Below, one piece after another: positions 52,029-61,753 of a DNA stretch of 64,000 bases. The translations under genes were made by a program, and so were the position numbers. The DNA lies in NCBI GenBank assembly GCA_017625755.1, contig JAGAKG010000022.1, positions 1-64,000 of the forward strand, written 5' to 3'. The stretch's first letter is position 1. Each line of letters starts with the position of its first letter. This stretch comes from Clostridia bacterium. Lineage in GTDB: Bacteria > Bacillota > Clostridia > Oscillospirales > CAG-272. A model generated the notes under the pieces. That model was not told where the DNA came from. It worked only from the letters and a program-made list of their open reading frames with translations, and did no database searches.

Positions 52029-54866
52029 ATGCAGAAATCCATCGTTATTCGAGGCGCGAGAGTAAACAATTTAAAGAATATAGATGTGGATATCCCCAGA
52101 GATAAGCTCGTCATACTCACGGGACTTTCAGGCTCGGGAAAATCCTCGCTTGCCTTCGATACCGTATACGCGGAGGGGCATAGACGCTTCGTTGAGTCGC
52201 TCTCCTCATACGCAAGAATGTTTATAGGACAGCTTGATAAGCCCGAGGTCGATATGATAGACGGGCTCTCACCCGCGATATCAATAGACCAAAAGACAAC
52301 CTCTAAAAACCCGCGCTCGACCGTGGGAACTGTGACTGAGATATACGACTATCTCAGGCTTCTTTACGCGCGCATCGGCGTACCTCACTGTCCCGTCTGC
52401 GGAGCGGAGATAAGAAAGCAGTCGACAGATACTATAATCGACAGAATAATGGAGCTGTCGGAGGGTGAGCGATTTATGATCCTCGCCCCCGTAGTCCGTG
52501 CGCAGAAGGGAAGACACGAAAAGGTGTTTGCCGACGCGAAGAAGGGCGGATATGTGCGAGTCAGAGTCGACGGAAATATGTATGACCTCTCGGAGGAGAT
52601 AACCCTCGATAAGAACAAAAAGCACGACATTGAGGTCGTTGTCGACCGTCTTGTTATGAGAGGGGATATCCGTTCAAGACTGGGGGACTCGGTCGAGACT
52701 GCGCTCTCGCTTGCCGACGGACACCTTACGGTGGTTACCGTTCCGAGAGAGGGAGAGCCGCAGGAGCTTGAGTTTTCTCAAAGCTACGCCTGCGAGAAGC
52801 ACGGAATATCCTTCGGAGAGCTTGAACCGAGAATGTTTTCATTCAATAACCCTGCGGGGGCTTGTCCTCATTGCGCGGGACTCGGAGAGATGCGCCGACT
52901 TGCCGTTGACCGTCTTATCCCCGATAAAAAGCTCTCTCTGCGTCAGGGAGCTATCAATGTGAACGGCTTTAAGACTATGGAGGAGCAGAGCTGGAACGGC
53001 CCGCTCTTTCTCGCGGTCGGAGAGCGATTTGGTTTTGATGTCGACACACCGATAGAAAAGCTATCGGCACAGGCTTACGATGTGCTTATGAACGGCTCGG
53101 GAAACGAGCTTTACGATATCCACCGTTGGTTCGGCGGTGAGGAGCATCATCAGAAGGTGCGCTTTGAGGGCGTTATCAAGATGATGGAAAACAGAATCTC
53201 TATGGGCAACAGCGAGGAATATTACGAGCAGTTTATCGAGGAGGCGCCCTGTCCCGTGTGTAACGGAAAACGCCTTTGTCCTAACTCGCTCGCGGTAACC
53301 GTCGGCGGAATAAATATAGACGATTTCTGCGCGAAATCTGTCGAAAAAGCGCTTGAATTTATCAATGACTTTAAGCCCGAGGGCTCGGATAAGATAATTT
53401 CCTCGGAAATAATCAAGGAGATAAAGGCAAGACTCGGATTTCTCGCAAGCGTCGGACTCGAATACCTCACGCTCACTCGAAAGGCGGGAACGCTTTCGGG
53501 TGGAGAAGCTCAGAGAATAAGACTTGCCACGCAGATAGGCTCGGCACTGGTGGGAGTGCTTTATATACTCGACGAGCCGAGTATCGGACTGCATCAAAGA
53601 GATAATTCCAAGCTTATCGGAACTCTCAAAAAGCTTCGTGATATCGGAAACACGGTTATCGTTGTCGAGCACGACGAGGAAACGATGGAGGAGTCGGACT
53701 ATATCATAGATATAGGGCCCGGGGCGGGAATACACGGCGGGCAGATAGTGGCTTGCGGTACTCCCGACGAGGTAAAGCAGAACGAAAATTCTATTACGGG
53801 CGCATATCTCAGCGGACGGAAGCGGATAGCAGTTCCCAAAACGCGCCGCCGCGGAAACGGAGAATTTCTGAATGTCAGGGGAGCGCGTGAGCATAACCTG
53901 AAGAATATTGATGTTGATATTCCGCTCGGATGCTTCGTCTGTGTTACGGGAGTTTCGGGCTCGGGTAAATCCTCGCTTGTAAACGGAATAATCAATCCCG
54001 TGCTTGCGCGTGAGCTTAACCGCGCGATAAGATACCCTGGCAGTTATAGCTCTATTGAGGGAATTGAAAATCTCGATAAGGTGATAGATATAGACCAAAG
54101 CCCCATTGGGCGCACGCCCCGCTCAAACCCCGCGACATATACGGGAGTTTTCTCGGATATCCGCGACCTCTTTGCCAAGACTGCAGACGCAAACGCGAGA
54201 GGATATAAGTCGGGCAGATTTTCCTTCAATGTAAAGGGCGGAAGATGCGAAGCCTGCGAGGGAGACGGAGTCAAAAAGATAGAGATGCACTTCCTGAGCG
54301 ATGTGTATGTCACCTGCGATGTCTGCCGCGGAAAGAGATATAATCGCGATACGCTCGAGGTCAAATACAAGGGAAAGAATATTTCCGATGTGCTTGAAAT
54401 GACGATAGAGGAGGCGCTTCTTTTCTTCGACGGAATACCGAAGATAAAGCAGAAGCTGCAAACCCTCTTTGATGTCGGACTCGGATATCTTAAGGTGGGT
54501 CAGTCCTCTACCACCCTCTCGGGCGGAGAGGCGCAGAGAGTCAAGCTCGCCACAGAGCTTGCCAAGCGCGGAACGGGAAGAACGCTATATATTCTCGACG
54601 AGCCTACGACGGGACTTCACACAGCCGATGTTGAAAAGCTCATCGCCATACTTCAGCGGCTTTGCGACGCTGGTAACACCGTTCTCGTTATTGAGCATAA
54701 CCTTGATGTCATAAAGACAGCGGACTATATTATCGACCTCGGTCCCGAGGGAGGAGACAGAGGCGGTACGGTAGTCGCCTGCGGCACACCCGAGGAGGTC
54801 TCTCAAAATAAAAATTCATATACGGGTGAATATTTGAATAAAATATTGCATAAATTCGGCGGCTGA
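52029..54866 (+). CDS. uvrA: Excinuclease ABC subunit A
   Basis: The damage-sensing ATPase of nucleotide excision repair, 945 residues. There are two ABC units: Walker A motifs [13 protein letters not shown] near residue 32 and [13 protein letters not shown] near 640, with signatures [13 protein letters not shown] near 490 and [13 protein letters not shown] near 830. Zinc-type knuckles are visible as CPVCG, CPHCAG, CPVCNG and CEACEG...CDVCRG. It forms an operon with uvrB. uvrC is not in the window. Confidence 0.97.
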   Translation: MQKSIVIRGARVNNLKNIDVDIPRDKLVILTGLSGSGKSSLAFDTVYAEGHRRFVESLSSYARMFIGQLDKPEVDMIDGLSPAISIDQKTTSKNPRSTVGTVTEIYDYLRLLYARIGVPHCPVCGAEIRKQSTDTIIDRIMELSEGERFMILAPVVRAQKGRHEKVFADAKKGGYVRVRVDGNMYDLSEEITLDKNKKHDIEVVVDRLVMRGDIRSRLGDSVETALSLADGHLTVVTVPREGEPQELEFSQSYACEKHGISFGELEPRMFSFNNPAGACPHCAGLGEMRRLAVDRLIPDKKLSLRQGAINVNGFKTMEEQSWNGPLFLAVGERFGFDVDTPIEKLSAQAYDVLMNGSGNELYDIHRWFGGEEHHQKVRFEGVIKMMENRISMGNSEEYYEQFIEEAPCPVCNGKRLCPNSLAVTVGGINIDDFCAKSVEKALEFINDFKPEGSDKIISSEIIKEIKARLGFLASVGLEYLTLTRKAGTLSGGEAQRIRLATQIGSALVGVLYILDEPSIGLHQRDNSKLIGTLKKLRDIGNTVIVVEHDEETMEESDYIIDIGPGAGIHGGQIVACGTPDEVKQNENSITGAYLSGRKRIAVPKTRRRGNGEFLNVRGAREHNLKNIDVDIPLGCFVCVTGVSGSGKSSLVNGIINPVLARELNRAIRYPGSYSSIEGIENLDKVIDIDQSPIGRTPRSNPATYTGVFSDIRDLFAKTADANARGYKSGRFSFNVKGGRCEACEGDGVKKIEMHFLSDVYVTCDVCRGKRYNRDTLEVKYKGKNISDVLEMTIEEALLFFDGIPKIKQKLQTLFDVGLGYLKVGQSSTTLSGGEAQRVKLATELAKRGTGRTLYILDEPTTGLHTADVEKLIAILQRLCDAGNTVLVIEHNLDVIKTADYIIDLGPEGGDRGGTVVACGTPEEVSQNKNSYTGEYLNKILHKFGG

Positions 54867-54888
54867 TTCACAAATAATCGAAAAGCCC

Positions 54889-54917
54889 TTGACAAATGAA
54901 TAATTATGCTATATAAT
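54889..54917 (+). promoter_or_regulatory. Promoter of the amino-acid ABC transporter
   Basis: TTGACA and TATAAT with a 17-base spacer: perfect consensus, as expected for an abundant binding protein. Confidence 0.8.
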
Positions 54918-54950
54918 GTTTGCATATAAAAACATCTTTGGAGGATTATT

Positions 54951-55844
54951 ATGAAAAAGATTATTTCTTTGATTCTTGTTGTTCTTATGCTTGCGCTTGT
55001 AGTAACATCCTGCGCTAAAAAGAACAGCGATTTCGTAGCTAAAGACGCGACAGACCTCATTCAGGAGGACTTCGGTATTGCCGTTCAGAAGGGCAACAGC
55101 GAGCTTCTCGAGGCGGTCAACAAGGTTGTTGACAAGTGGGTTGAGGACGGAACTATGACAGAGTATGTTGACTACTACACCGCACTTTCCGACTTCGAGG
55201 CAGGTGCTGAGGGCGCAACAGAGCCCGACGCAGGCGACCTCAAGACAAGCTGGGATTTCGGCTCCGCAACAGAAACTATCGTTGTTTACACCGAGTCGGG
55301 ATTTGCACCCTTTGAGTTCATTTCCAATGGTAAGGTTATCGGCGTTGATATTGCTATTATGAGCCAGGTTGCACTTGATATGGGTAAGAAGATAGAGATA
55401 AAGGATGTTGCTTTCGATACCATTCCTACCTGTGTTGAGAATGATTCGGGCGACGCAGTTGGTGCGGCAGGAATGACCATCACCGATGAGAGAAAGGAAA
55501 CCGTTGACTTCTCCAACATCTATTATAGCTCGACTCTCGTTGTCGTTTCCGATAAGGATAAGGCGATTTCGAGCGTTAAGGACCTTGCAGGTCTTAAGGT
55601 AGCAGTTCAGGAAGGAACGAGCGGCGACCTTATAATATCCGACGCAGTTGAGTCTGACGGATACAAGTACACCGTTGAGAACGACGACGGAGAGGAAGAG
55701 GAAGTTGTAATCAAGGCTGAGGGCGCTGAGGTAGTACGCTATAAGCAGTACGCTCTTGCTCTCGAGGATCTCAAGTCGGGACGCGTAGATGCTATCCTTA
55801 TGGATAAGCTTCCCGCGCTCACAATGCTTGCGGTTGCAGACTGA
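54951..55844 (+). CDS. Amino-acid ABC transporter binding lipoprotein, circularly permuted
   Basis: A 297-residue lipoprotein (VVTSC, Cys21) of the polar amino-acid binding family. The order is unusual. Residues about 38-75 (DFGIAVQKGNSELLEAVNKV, then WVEDGTMTEYVDYY) match the segment that normally ends these proteins. The normal beginning (TESGFAPFEFISNGKVIGVD) only comes at about 108. The chain then runs through AAGMTITDERKETVDFS, LAGLKVAVQEGTSGDL and GRVDAILMDKLPALTMLAVAD and stops where the missing tail should follow. This is a circular permutation. Permease and ATPase genes follow, so it should be functional. Confidence 0.85.
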   Translation: MKKIISLILVVLMLALVVTSCAKKNSDFVAKDATDLIQEDFGIAVQKGNSELLEAVNKVVDKWVEDGTMTEYVDYYTALSDFEAGAEGATEPDAGDLKTSWDFGSATETIVVYTESGFAPFEFISNGKVIGVDIAIMSQVALDMGKKIEIKDVAFDTIPTCVENDSGDAVGAAGMTITDERKETVDFSNIYYSSTLVVVSDKDKAISSVKDLAGLKVAVQEGTSGDLIISDAVESDGYKYTVENDDGEEEEVVIKAEGAEVVRYKQYALALEDLKSGRVDAILMDKLPALTMLAVAD

Positions 55845-55862
55845 TTTAAACTAAAGAACCCG

Positions 55863-55891
55863 AGTGAGAGAGTATTTTGCTCTCTCACTTG
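55863..55891 (+). terminator. Hairpin between binding-protein and permease genes
   Basis: GTGAGAGAG-TATTTTG-CTCTCTCAC with TTGTT behind. Such hairpins in ABC operons usually cause partial termination, so that more binding protein than permease is made. Confidence 0.65.
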
Positions 55892-55916
55892 TTCTGCTAA
55901 AAGGAGAATATAAAAA

Positions 55917-56657
55917 TTGCATACGGTTTTTGAAGCATTGCTCAAATTGTGGAATAGATTTCTGAGAGCTTTTGTAGAGCAAAACAGATGGCAGATGTAT
56001 CTTGAGGGACTCGGAAACACTCTGCTGATTGCTTTCATAGCGACGCTTATAGGTACGACCATAGGCGTTATCTTCGCTATGACAAAGTACCTTAATAAAA
56101 AGACGGGAAAGCTGAAAATTTTCTCTAAAATTGCCGATGTATACATAACTATAATCCGAGGAACGCCTGTCGTTCTGCAGCTTATGATACTCTATTTTAT
56201 CGTTTTCTCGGGCTGGGATAACGGTATTTTGATAGGTGCTATCACCTTCGGTATCAACTCGGGAGCATATGTTGCCGAGATTGCGAGAGCGGGATTTGAG
56301 AGCGTTGACGACGGACAGATGGAAGCGGGACGCTCACTTGGTATGTCGACCGCTCAGACGATGTGGCATATTATCATTCCTCAGGCGGTAAGAAATTGTC
56401 TGCCCCCGCTGTTCAATGAGTTTATAACCCTTGTTAAGGAAACTGCGATAGTCGGATATGTCGGAATTATGGACCTTGGAAAGATTCCCGGACTTATCCA
56501 GTCGAGAACATTCGATTATCTTTTCCCCCTGCTTATCGCCGCGGTGCTGTACCTTGCGGTGGTTATGGTGCTGACTCAGATACTTCGCATACTTGAAAAG
56601 CGGTTCTCAAAAACCGACAGAGACAGAGGAGGTGTGAAAAATGGAAAACAAAAATAA
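55917..56657 (+). CDS. Amino-acid ABC transporter permease
   Basis: A 246-residue permease starting at TTG 55917 after AAAGGAG. It has five hydrophobic helices. The front [20 protein letters not shown] and [15 protein letters not shown] are typical of the His/Glu/Gln/Arg permease group. The coupling loop that contacts the ATPase is [20 protein letters not shown] near residue 140. Its end overlaps the ATPase gene by 17 bases. Confidence 0.93.
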   Translation: MHTVFEALLKLWNRFLRAFVEQNRWQMYLEGLGNTLLIAFIATLIGTTIGVIFAMTKYLNKKTGKLKIFSKIADVYITIIRGTPVVLQLMILYFIVFSGWDNGILIGAITFGINSGAYVAEIARAGFESVDDGQMEAGRSLGMSTAQTMWHIIIPQAVRNCLPPLFNEFITLVKETAIVGYVGIMDLGKIPGLIQSRTFDYLFPLLIAAVLYLAVVMVLTQILRILEKRFSKTDRDRGGVKNGKQK

Positions 56658-57420
56658 TACACCTCTTATACAGGTCAGAAATTTGCGGAAATCCTTCGGA
56701 GACCTCAAGGTACTTGACGGTGTTACGATAGATATTATGAAGGGCGAGAAAGTCGTTGTTATCGGTCCTTCTGGCTCGGGAAAGAGTACATTTCTCAGAT
56801 GTCTTAACTGCCTTGAGGTGGCAACGGGCGGAGAGATAATATTTCAGGGAGCCAATCTGCTTGATCCTAAGGTCAATATAAACCTTCACCGTCAGCATAT
56901 GGGAATGGTTTTTCAGCAGTTTAATCTCTTTAACAATAAATCGGTTATTGAGAATATAATGCTCGCGCCTATGACGATTTACGGAAAGAAGGCAAAGAAA
57001 GAGGGAAAGAGCAAGAAGATTTTTGAGGCAGAGTGCCGTGAAAATGCAATGGCGTTGCTCAGACGAATAGGTCTTGAGGACAAGGCAGATGTTTATCCCT
57101 CAACGCTCTCGGGCGGACAGAAGCAGAGAGTTGCGATTGCCCGTGCGCTTGCGATGAATCCGCAGGTTATGCTTTTCGACGAGCCTACCTCGGCACTTGA
57201 CCCCGAAATGGTCGGCGAGGTGCTTGAGCTTATGAAGGAATTGGCTCAGGAGGGAATGACTATGGTAGTCGTTACCCACGAAATGGGCTTTGCCCGTGAG
57301 GTTGCCGACAAGGTTCTGTTTATGTGTGACGGCGTTATCGCTGAGGAGGCAGCGCCCGAAAAGTTCTTTACGAACCCCGAAAATCCGAGACTTCGTCAGT
57401 TCCTGCAAAGTATACTTTAA
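56641..57420 (+). CDS. Amino-acid ABC transporter ATP-binding protein
   Basis: A 259-residue ATPase. Walker A is [13 protein letters not shown] near residue 42, the Q-loop is [10 protein letters not shown], the signature is [15 protein letters not shown] near 160, Walker B is [14 protein letters not shown] near 180 and the H-loop is [10 protein letters not shown] near 215. The wording matches the GlnQ-type polar amino-acid group. It carries a short Lys-rich insertion ([16 protein letters not shown]) after the Q-loop. It completes the three-gene transporter. Confidence 0.95.
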   Translation: MENKNNTPLIQVRNLRKSFGDLKVLDGVTIDIMKGEKVVVIGPSGSGKSTFLRCLNCLEVATGGEIIFQGANLLDPKVNINLHRQHMGMVFQQFNLFNNKSVIENIMLAPMTIYGKKAKKEGKSKKIFEAECRENAMALLRRIGLEDKADVYPSTLSGGQKQRVAIARALAMNPQVMLFDEPTSALDPEMVGEVLELMKELAQEGMTMVVVTHEMGFAREVADKVLFMCDGVIAEEAAPEKFFTNPENPRLRQFLQSIL

Positions 57421-57430
57421 AATTGAAAAT

Positions 57431-57470
57431 CCCCGAATTTTCCGTTAGGAACGCAACGGAAAATTCGGGG
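57431..57470. terminator. Terminator of the ABC transporter operon
   Basis: CCCCGAATTTTCCGTT pairs with AACGGAAAATTCGGGG, a 16-pair stem. Confidence 0.8.
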
Positions 57471-57476
57471 TGTGTT

Positions 57477-57515
57477 GTACACGGAAGGCATTTTGCTTTC
57501 CGTGTACTGCTTTTT
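57477..57515. terminator. Second hairpin, shared by convergent genes
   Basis: GTACACGGAA pairs with TTCCGTGTAC; TGCTTTTTT follows on the plus strand. It also lies directly behind the minus-strand GH65 gene. Confidence 0.7.
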
Positions 57516-59830
57516 TAATTTGTGTATTTTACTGTTACACTATCCTTGACGGTCAGGGTATTGCCGCAAACCGAGAGAGTAGTCTCCTTGCCGTTCGCAA
57601 CATCAACTTTTACCGTGTTACGGTCGATAGTGAGCTTCAACTCCGCGCCACGCCAGAAAAGTCTCAGGGATAGGTTGTTCCAATCCGAGGGCAGAGAGGG
57701 GGAGAACTTGAGGGTATCTCCGTCGGCGCTCATTCCCGCAAAGCCGAATGCGACGCATTGCCAGATTCCGCCGCAGTTTGCCGCGTGTATTCCCGCGTTG
57801 GAATTGTTGGAATCTTCTCCAAAGTCGGTGTTGAGCGCTCCGCGGAAGAAGTTTAGCGCTATATCGGCGTCAATAAGCTTTGCCGCTACCATCGCATAAG
57901 CCGAGAGCGATAGCGAGGAGTCGTGTATGCACTTGTCCTCGTAGAAGACGAAATTTTTTCTTATGATATCCGCGGGGAAGAGGTCTGGCATAAGCGTTAT
58001 GAGCTGAATAACATCTGCCTGCTTGGAAACCATAAATTTGCTTATCTGGTCAAGCGTATAGAAACGGTATATGTATCTGTTTATTCCGCTATTTCTGTAC
58101 TTGGCAACATCTATCTGCTCGAGCGTGAGATATGTGTCGTCCTGAGGTACTAGTCCGTCCTCATTCGGCGCGGGAAGATAGAGCTTTGGAAGCTTTGTTT
58201 TGATATTTTGGACTATCTCCGAAAGACCGATTTCTCGGTCGAACTTTGTGAACAGCTCGGGAGCTTCTGCTTCAAGTTTTGCCGCCTCCTCAAGCGCGGT
58301 TTTCATATTCCACGCCACCATATAGTTTGTGTACGCGTTGTTGTTGACACCGACCTTGTATTCGTCGGGGCCTATGACATTGTTTATCTCATAGCGATCT
58401 GCATCGACATTGTATTCAAGTCTTGACTGCCAGAAATCTGCGGTTTCAAAGAGGATTTCAAGGGCGTATTTTTTCATAAAATCGGTGTCGTTTGCCGTCT
58501 TGGCGTAGTTATACACGCCATAAGCAACATCGCAAACGACATGATGCTCAATCTTGCCGCAATCTATTCTTTTGAGAGTGTTCTCAACTGTGTAGTTTCC
58601 TGTTTCCGCGCATTGCTCGTCACCCGTCACACTTGCCGATTCCCAAGGATACATAGCACCCTTGAAGCCGTATTCACGAGCCTTTCGGCGAGCGCCGCCG
58701 AGAGTGTGATAACGGTATGTGCAGAGCTTTCTCGCGGCATCGGGGTCGGTGTAGATAAAGAAGGGAAGATTGAATATCTCGCAATCCCAGAAAACATGAC
58801 CTGCGTACCCTGGACCTGTAAGCCCCTTGGCTGCAATGCTAACTCTGTCGTCGTGCGCGGGGCACATGATGATCGAGTGATAGAGGCCGAGACGAGTTTT
58901 GAGGGTATCGGTAGGATTATTCCCCTCGATAACGATATCGCATCTTGACCATCTCTTGTCCCAAGCCTTGGCAGATTCACCGAGAAGCTCGTCAAAGGAT
59001 TTCGTGCAGAGATATCTCGTCTCTCTCTGCATAAGCTCCTTAATAAGCTCCGCGCTCTTGCCGCTCCATTCGGAGTCGTTCTGCGTGTAGTAAAGCGCGT
59101 AACGAACGACGCGCACCTCGTCACCTTTCTTAACATCAAAGGTGGCTTTGGAACCCACATATCTTCTTGATGTGGAATATCTTTGAATATTCTTCAACTC
59201 TGTTCGGTTTACAAAAATTCTCATTCTGTTGCTCACTCGGAACTGAGTTCCCGCAACCGAGGCTCTTCCGCCGTACCAGAGAATGTCGTCGGGGAGGACA
59301 ATTCTTTCTTCCTCAAATATGTGTTGAGTGCCGCCCACGGTCTGCCTTGAATCAATTGATGCGCCAATAGTAAGCTCTGCGTCGGTATTCGGGGTAATAA
59401 GCGTTTCAAAGGCAACAAAATGAAGCTGACTCATAGAAACGAAGCGACGCTGTGTGACAGACACATCAATTCCTTTATCCTCGTATTTGCAGTCAAAGGA
59501 ATAGCTCATAAGACCGTTCTTGAGGTTGAGACTTCTTTCGTAGTTATCCGAGCCGCTGCTCAGCGGGCCTATCTTCTTTCCGTTTACCGCGACAGAGAGC
59601 TTAGTCGCGTCGGGAAGAGGGAACAGCTCCTCAGTCTCGTTTGGCTGCTGGTCGTAAAGACCTGCGATGAGAGTGAGTCTGTTCTGTTCGGGATGTTCTT
59701 CGCAGAATGAGCTTCTCATACCGATATATCCGTTGCCAAGACACATAAGCGTCTCATATTTTTGCTGGAGCTTGGCATTACATTCCCGTTCGGTGAATAT
59801 GTAATCAGAGACTTTTTCGATTATACCCAT
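57515..59830 (-). CDS. GH65 disaccharide phosphorylase (maltose/kojibiose/trehalose type)
   Basis: A 771-residue family 65 enzyme that cleaves an alpha-linked glucose disaccharide with phosphate, giving beta-glucose 1-phosphate and a sugar. The N-terminal beta domain starts LMCLGNGYIGMRSSFCEE; the (alpha/alpha)6 barrel includes HVFWDCEIFNLPFF, and the catalytic acid is the Glu of NVIGPDEYKVGVNNN near residue 487. The phosphate-binding region SSLSLSAYAM is near 640. Which disaccharide is used cannot be read by eye. It is co-transcribed with beta-phosphoglucomutase, which converts its product. Confidence 0.9.
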   Translation of the reverse strand: MGIIEKVSDYIFTERECNAKLQQKYETLMCLGNGYIGMRSSFCEEHPEQNRLTLIAGLYDQQPNETEELFPLPDATKLSVAVNGKKIGPLSSGSDNYERSLNLKNGLMSYSFDCKYEDKGIDVSVTQRRFVSMSQLHFVAFETLITPNTDAELTIGASIDSRQTVGGTQHIFEEERIVLPDDILWYGGRASVAGTQFRVSNRMRIFVNRTELKNIQRYSTSRRYVGSKATFDVKKGDEVRVVRYALYYTQNDSEWSGKSAELIKELMQRETRYLCTKSFDELLGESAKAWDKRWSRCDIVIEGNNPTDTLKTRLGLYHSIIMCPAHDDRVSIAAKGLTGPGYAGHVFWDCEIFNLPFFIYTDPDAARKLCTYRYHTLGGARRKAREYGFKGAMYPWESASVTGDEQCAETGNYTVENTLKRIDCGKIEHHVVCDVAYGVYNYAKTANDTDFMKKYALEILFETADFWQSRLEYNVDADRYEINNVIGPDEYKVGVNNNAYTNYMVAWNMKTALEEAAKLEAEAPELFTKFDREIGLSEIVQNIKTKLPKLYLPAPNEDGLVPQDDTYLTLEQIDVAKYRNSGINRYIYRFYTLDQISKFMVSKQADVIQLITLMPDLFPADIIRKNFVFYEDKCIHDSSLSLSAYAMVAAKLIDADIALNFFRGALNTDFGEDSNNSNAGIHAANCGGIWQCVAFGFAGMSADGDTLKFSPSLPSDWNNLSLRLFWRGAELKLTIDRNTVKVDVANGKETTLSVCGNTLTVKDSVTVKYTN

Positions 59831-59845
59831 ATCGGTTCTCCTTTT

Positions 59846-60514
59846 TTATTTTTTTGGAAGATAATTTCTCACGAGCAACTCGAGGGAAAGCTCGGAGGTA
59901 GACGAAAGAATGAGGTCGGGAGAGCTGCCCGTAATAGTTACATTAATACCTACGGCATACATTCCCGCCGAGAGAATTGCCTCAATACCTGCCTGAGAAT
60001 CCTCAAGACCGATACAGTCAACGGGATCAACTCCGAGCTGCTCCGCGCAGGTGAGAAATATTTCGGGGTCGGGCTTCGAGCGCTTTACCTTAGCCGCGTC
60101 AGCAATCGTGTCGAAATAATCGCTCAGACCTATTTTTTCGAGAACTCTGGGGGCGTTGCGGGATACCGAAGCGATAGCGGTCTTGAGTCCCATAGCCCGC
60201 GCGTCTATCAAAAGCTGCTGGATACCGGGGAGAATATCCTTCTCGGTGAGCGTCTCAACAAGCTCCTTGTAATATTCGTTCTTTCGGTTTGCGAGAGTCT
60301 CCTTTTCTTCCTCAGTATAAGCGTCAAGCTTATTATTGTTGCGCAGGATTATCTCAAAAGAGCCTATTCTGCTGACCCCCTTGAGAGCCTCGTTCTGCTC
60401 TCTGTCAAAATAAAGACCGAGCTCCTCAGAAAGTCTTTTCCAAGCCTGATAGTGCAGCTCGGCACTATCCGTGATAACTCCGTCAAGGTCAAATACAAGA
60501 GCCTTCAATGCCAT
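59846..60514 (-). CDS. pgmB: Beta-phosphoglucomutase
   Basis: A 222-residue haloacid-dehalogenase-type mutase that turns beta-glucose 1-phosphate into glucose 6-phosphate. I start at ATG 60514, well spaced from AGGAG. The nucleophile block VFDLDGVITDSAELHYQAW has Asp9 and Asp11; then SRIGSFEIIL-type cap sequence, the Ser/Thr motif IASVSRNAPRVLEKIGL and the acidic pair in GLEDSQAGIEAI. It lies 15 bases before the GH65 gene, which makes its substrate, and both depend on the duplicated promoter upstream. Confidence 0.9.
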   Translation of the reverse strand: MALKALVFDLDGVITDSAELHYQAWKRLSEELGLYFDREQNEALKGVSRIGSFEIILRNNNKLDAYTEEEKETLANRKNEYYKELVETLTEKDILPGIQQLLIDARAMGLKTAIASVSRNAPRVLEKIGLSDYFDTIADAAKVKRSKPDPEIFLTCAEQLGVDPVDCIGLEDSQAGIEAILSAGMYAVGINVTITGSSPDLILSSTSELSLELLVRNYLPKK

Positions 60515-60577
60515 CTTCAAAATCTCCTTTTAAAAAAATCAAGTATTTTTTTCAAAATTTCCTTATTATGCAAGACT

Positions 60578-60606
60578 ATTATAGCATATATCATACCCCG
60601 AGTCAA
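60578..60606 (-). promoter_or_regulatory. pgmB-GH65 promoter, proximal copy
   Basis: Read on the minus strand: TTGACT, 17 bases, TATAAT. Confidence 0.8.
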
Positions 60607-60661
60607 TGAAGTTTAAAAAAAATCAAGTATTTTTTTCAAAATTTCCTTATTATGCAAGACC

Positions 60662-60690
60662 ATTATAGCATATATCATACCCCGATTCAA
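60662..60690 (-). promoter_or_regulatory. pgmB-GH65 promoter, distal copy
   Basis: Read on the minus strand: TTGAAT, 17 bases, TATAAT. It is in the second copy of the tandem repeat. Confidence 0.75.
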
Positions 60691-60745
60691 TGAAGTATTC
60701 ACGCATATTTCCGTATAAATACCGCCTTTTTGGGCGTAAAAAAAA

Positions 60746-60787
60746 CGCTCCGCAGAGAAGAAATTCGCATTTGTCGGGGCGTTTTAC
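60746..60787. other. Hairpin in the metF / pgmB intergenic space
   Basis: AAAACGCTCC and GGGGCGTTTT pair across about 22 bases. It lies upstream of both divergent promoters, so its role is unclear; it may be an old terminator. Confidence 0.4.
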
Positions 60788-60796
60788 AAAAAACTC

Positions 60797-60825
60797 TTGA
60801 ATTACGGAGAAAATTGGAGTATAAT
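60797..60825 (+). promoter_or_regulatory. Promoter of metF-metH
   Basis: TTGAAT and TATAAT with a 17-base spacer, 37 bases before the metF start. The leader is too short for a SAM riboswitch or methionine T-box. Confidence 0.75.
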
Positions 60826-60861
60826 CGTTAATATAAAGATTTTAGGAAAAAGGTTGCAGAT

Positions 60862-61737
60862 ATGAAACTTACAGAGCTTTTTGAACAAAATAAACTTTCT
60901 CTTTCCTTTGAGGTATTCCCACCTAAAACCGATACCGCGTTTGAAAGTGTAAAGCACGCCACTGAGGCGATAGCGGCGCTTCGTCCATCTTTTATGAGCG
61001 TTACATATGGAGCGGGAGGCGGAACGAGCAAGTACACACTCGATATCGCAAAGAACATAAAGGAGCGCTACGGTGTCCCCACGCTTGCACATCTCACATG
61101 CGTTTCCTCGACTAAGGAGACCGTGAGGGAGAAGATAGAGCAGATACGCGCGGCGGGAATTGAGAATATTATGGCGCTTCGCGGAGACCTGACACCAGCG
61201 CTCGAGCAGAGCGACCGCTCTGCGTGGGCGTATAGCCACGCAATTGACCTTATCCGCGATATCCGAGAGAGCGGCGCGGATTTCTGTATCGGCGGTGCCT
61301 GCTATCCCGAGATACACCCCGAGAGTGCTAATCAGAGAGAGGATATCAGGTATCTGAAGGAGAAGGTCGATGCGGGCTGTTCCTTCCTTACGACACAGAT
61401 GTTTTTTGATAATAACCTGCTTTATAATTTCCTTTATAAGATTCGCGAGGCGGGTATAACCGTTCCCGTTATCCCAGGGGTTATGCCAATTACGAACGGA
61501 AATCAGGTCGAGCGCGCAATAAAGCTTTCGGGCTCCTTTATGCCGCAGCGCTTTAAGGCGCTTGTCGATAAGTTTGGAACTACTCCCGACGCTATGAAGC
61601 AGGCAGGTATAGCATACGCGACCGACCAGATAATAGACTTATTTGCAAACGGAATCAATAATGTCCATGTGTATTCGATGAATAAGCCCGATGTCGCGGA
61701 GGCTATACAGAAGAACCTTTCGGACATACTTGGATAA
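60862..61737 (+). CDS. metF: 5,10-methylenetetrahydrofolate reductase
   Basis: Makes 5-methyltetrahydrofolate for methionine synthesis. It is a 291-residue TIM-barrel flavoprotein: LSLSFEVFPPKTD with the catalytic Glu near residue 19, SVTYGAGGG near 50, HLTCVSS near 75, IMALRGDLT near 105 and TTQMFFDN near 175. It lacks the C-terminal domain of eukaryotic enzymes. metH follows after 16 bases, so the methyl donor and its user are made together. Confidence 0.95.
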   Translation: MKLTELFEQNKLSLSFEVFPPKTDTAFESVKHATEAIAALRPSFMSVTYGAGGGTSKYTLDIAKNIKERYGVPTLAHLTCVSSTKETVREKIEQIRAAGIENIMALRGDLTPALEQSDRSAWAYSHAIDLIRDIRESGADFCIGGACYPEIHPESANQREDIRYLKEKVDAGCSFLTTQMFFDNNLLYNFLYKIREAGITVPVIPGVMPITNGNQVERAIKLSGSFMPQRFKALVDKFGTTPDAMKQAGIAYATDQIIDLFANGINNVHVYSMNKPDVAEAIQKNLSDILG

Positions 61738-61753
61738 TAAACGAGGAACGGAA

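Larger units (their letters stand above)
60530..60696. repeat. Tandem direct repeat of about 83 bases
   Basis: Two nearly identical copies (about 60530-60612 and 60613-60696) differ at a few positions. Each carries one minus-strand promoter for pgmB-GH65. Confidence 0.9.

Noticed and set aside
60530..60696. The tandem repeat as a CRISPR-like array
   Set aside because: Only two directly adjoining copies with no spacers, each containing an ordinary promoter.
60746..60862. A SAM riboswitch before metF-metH
   Set aside because: The transcribed leader after the promoter is under 40 bases; the only hairpin lies upstream of the promoter.
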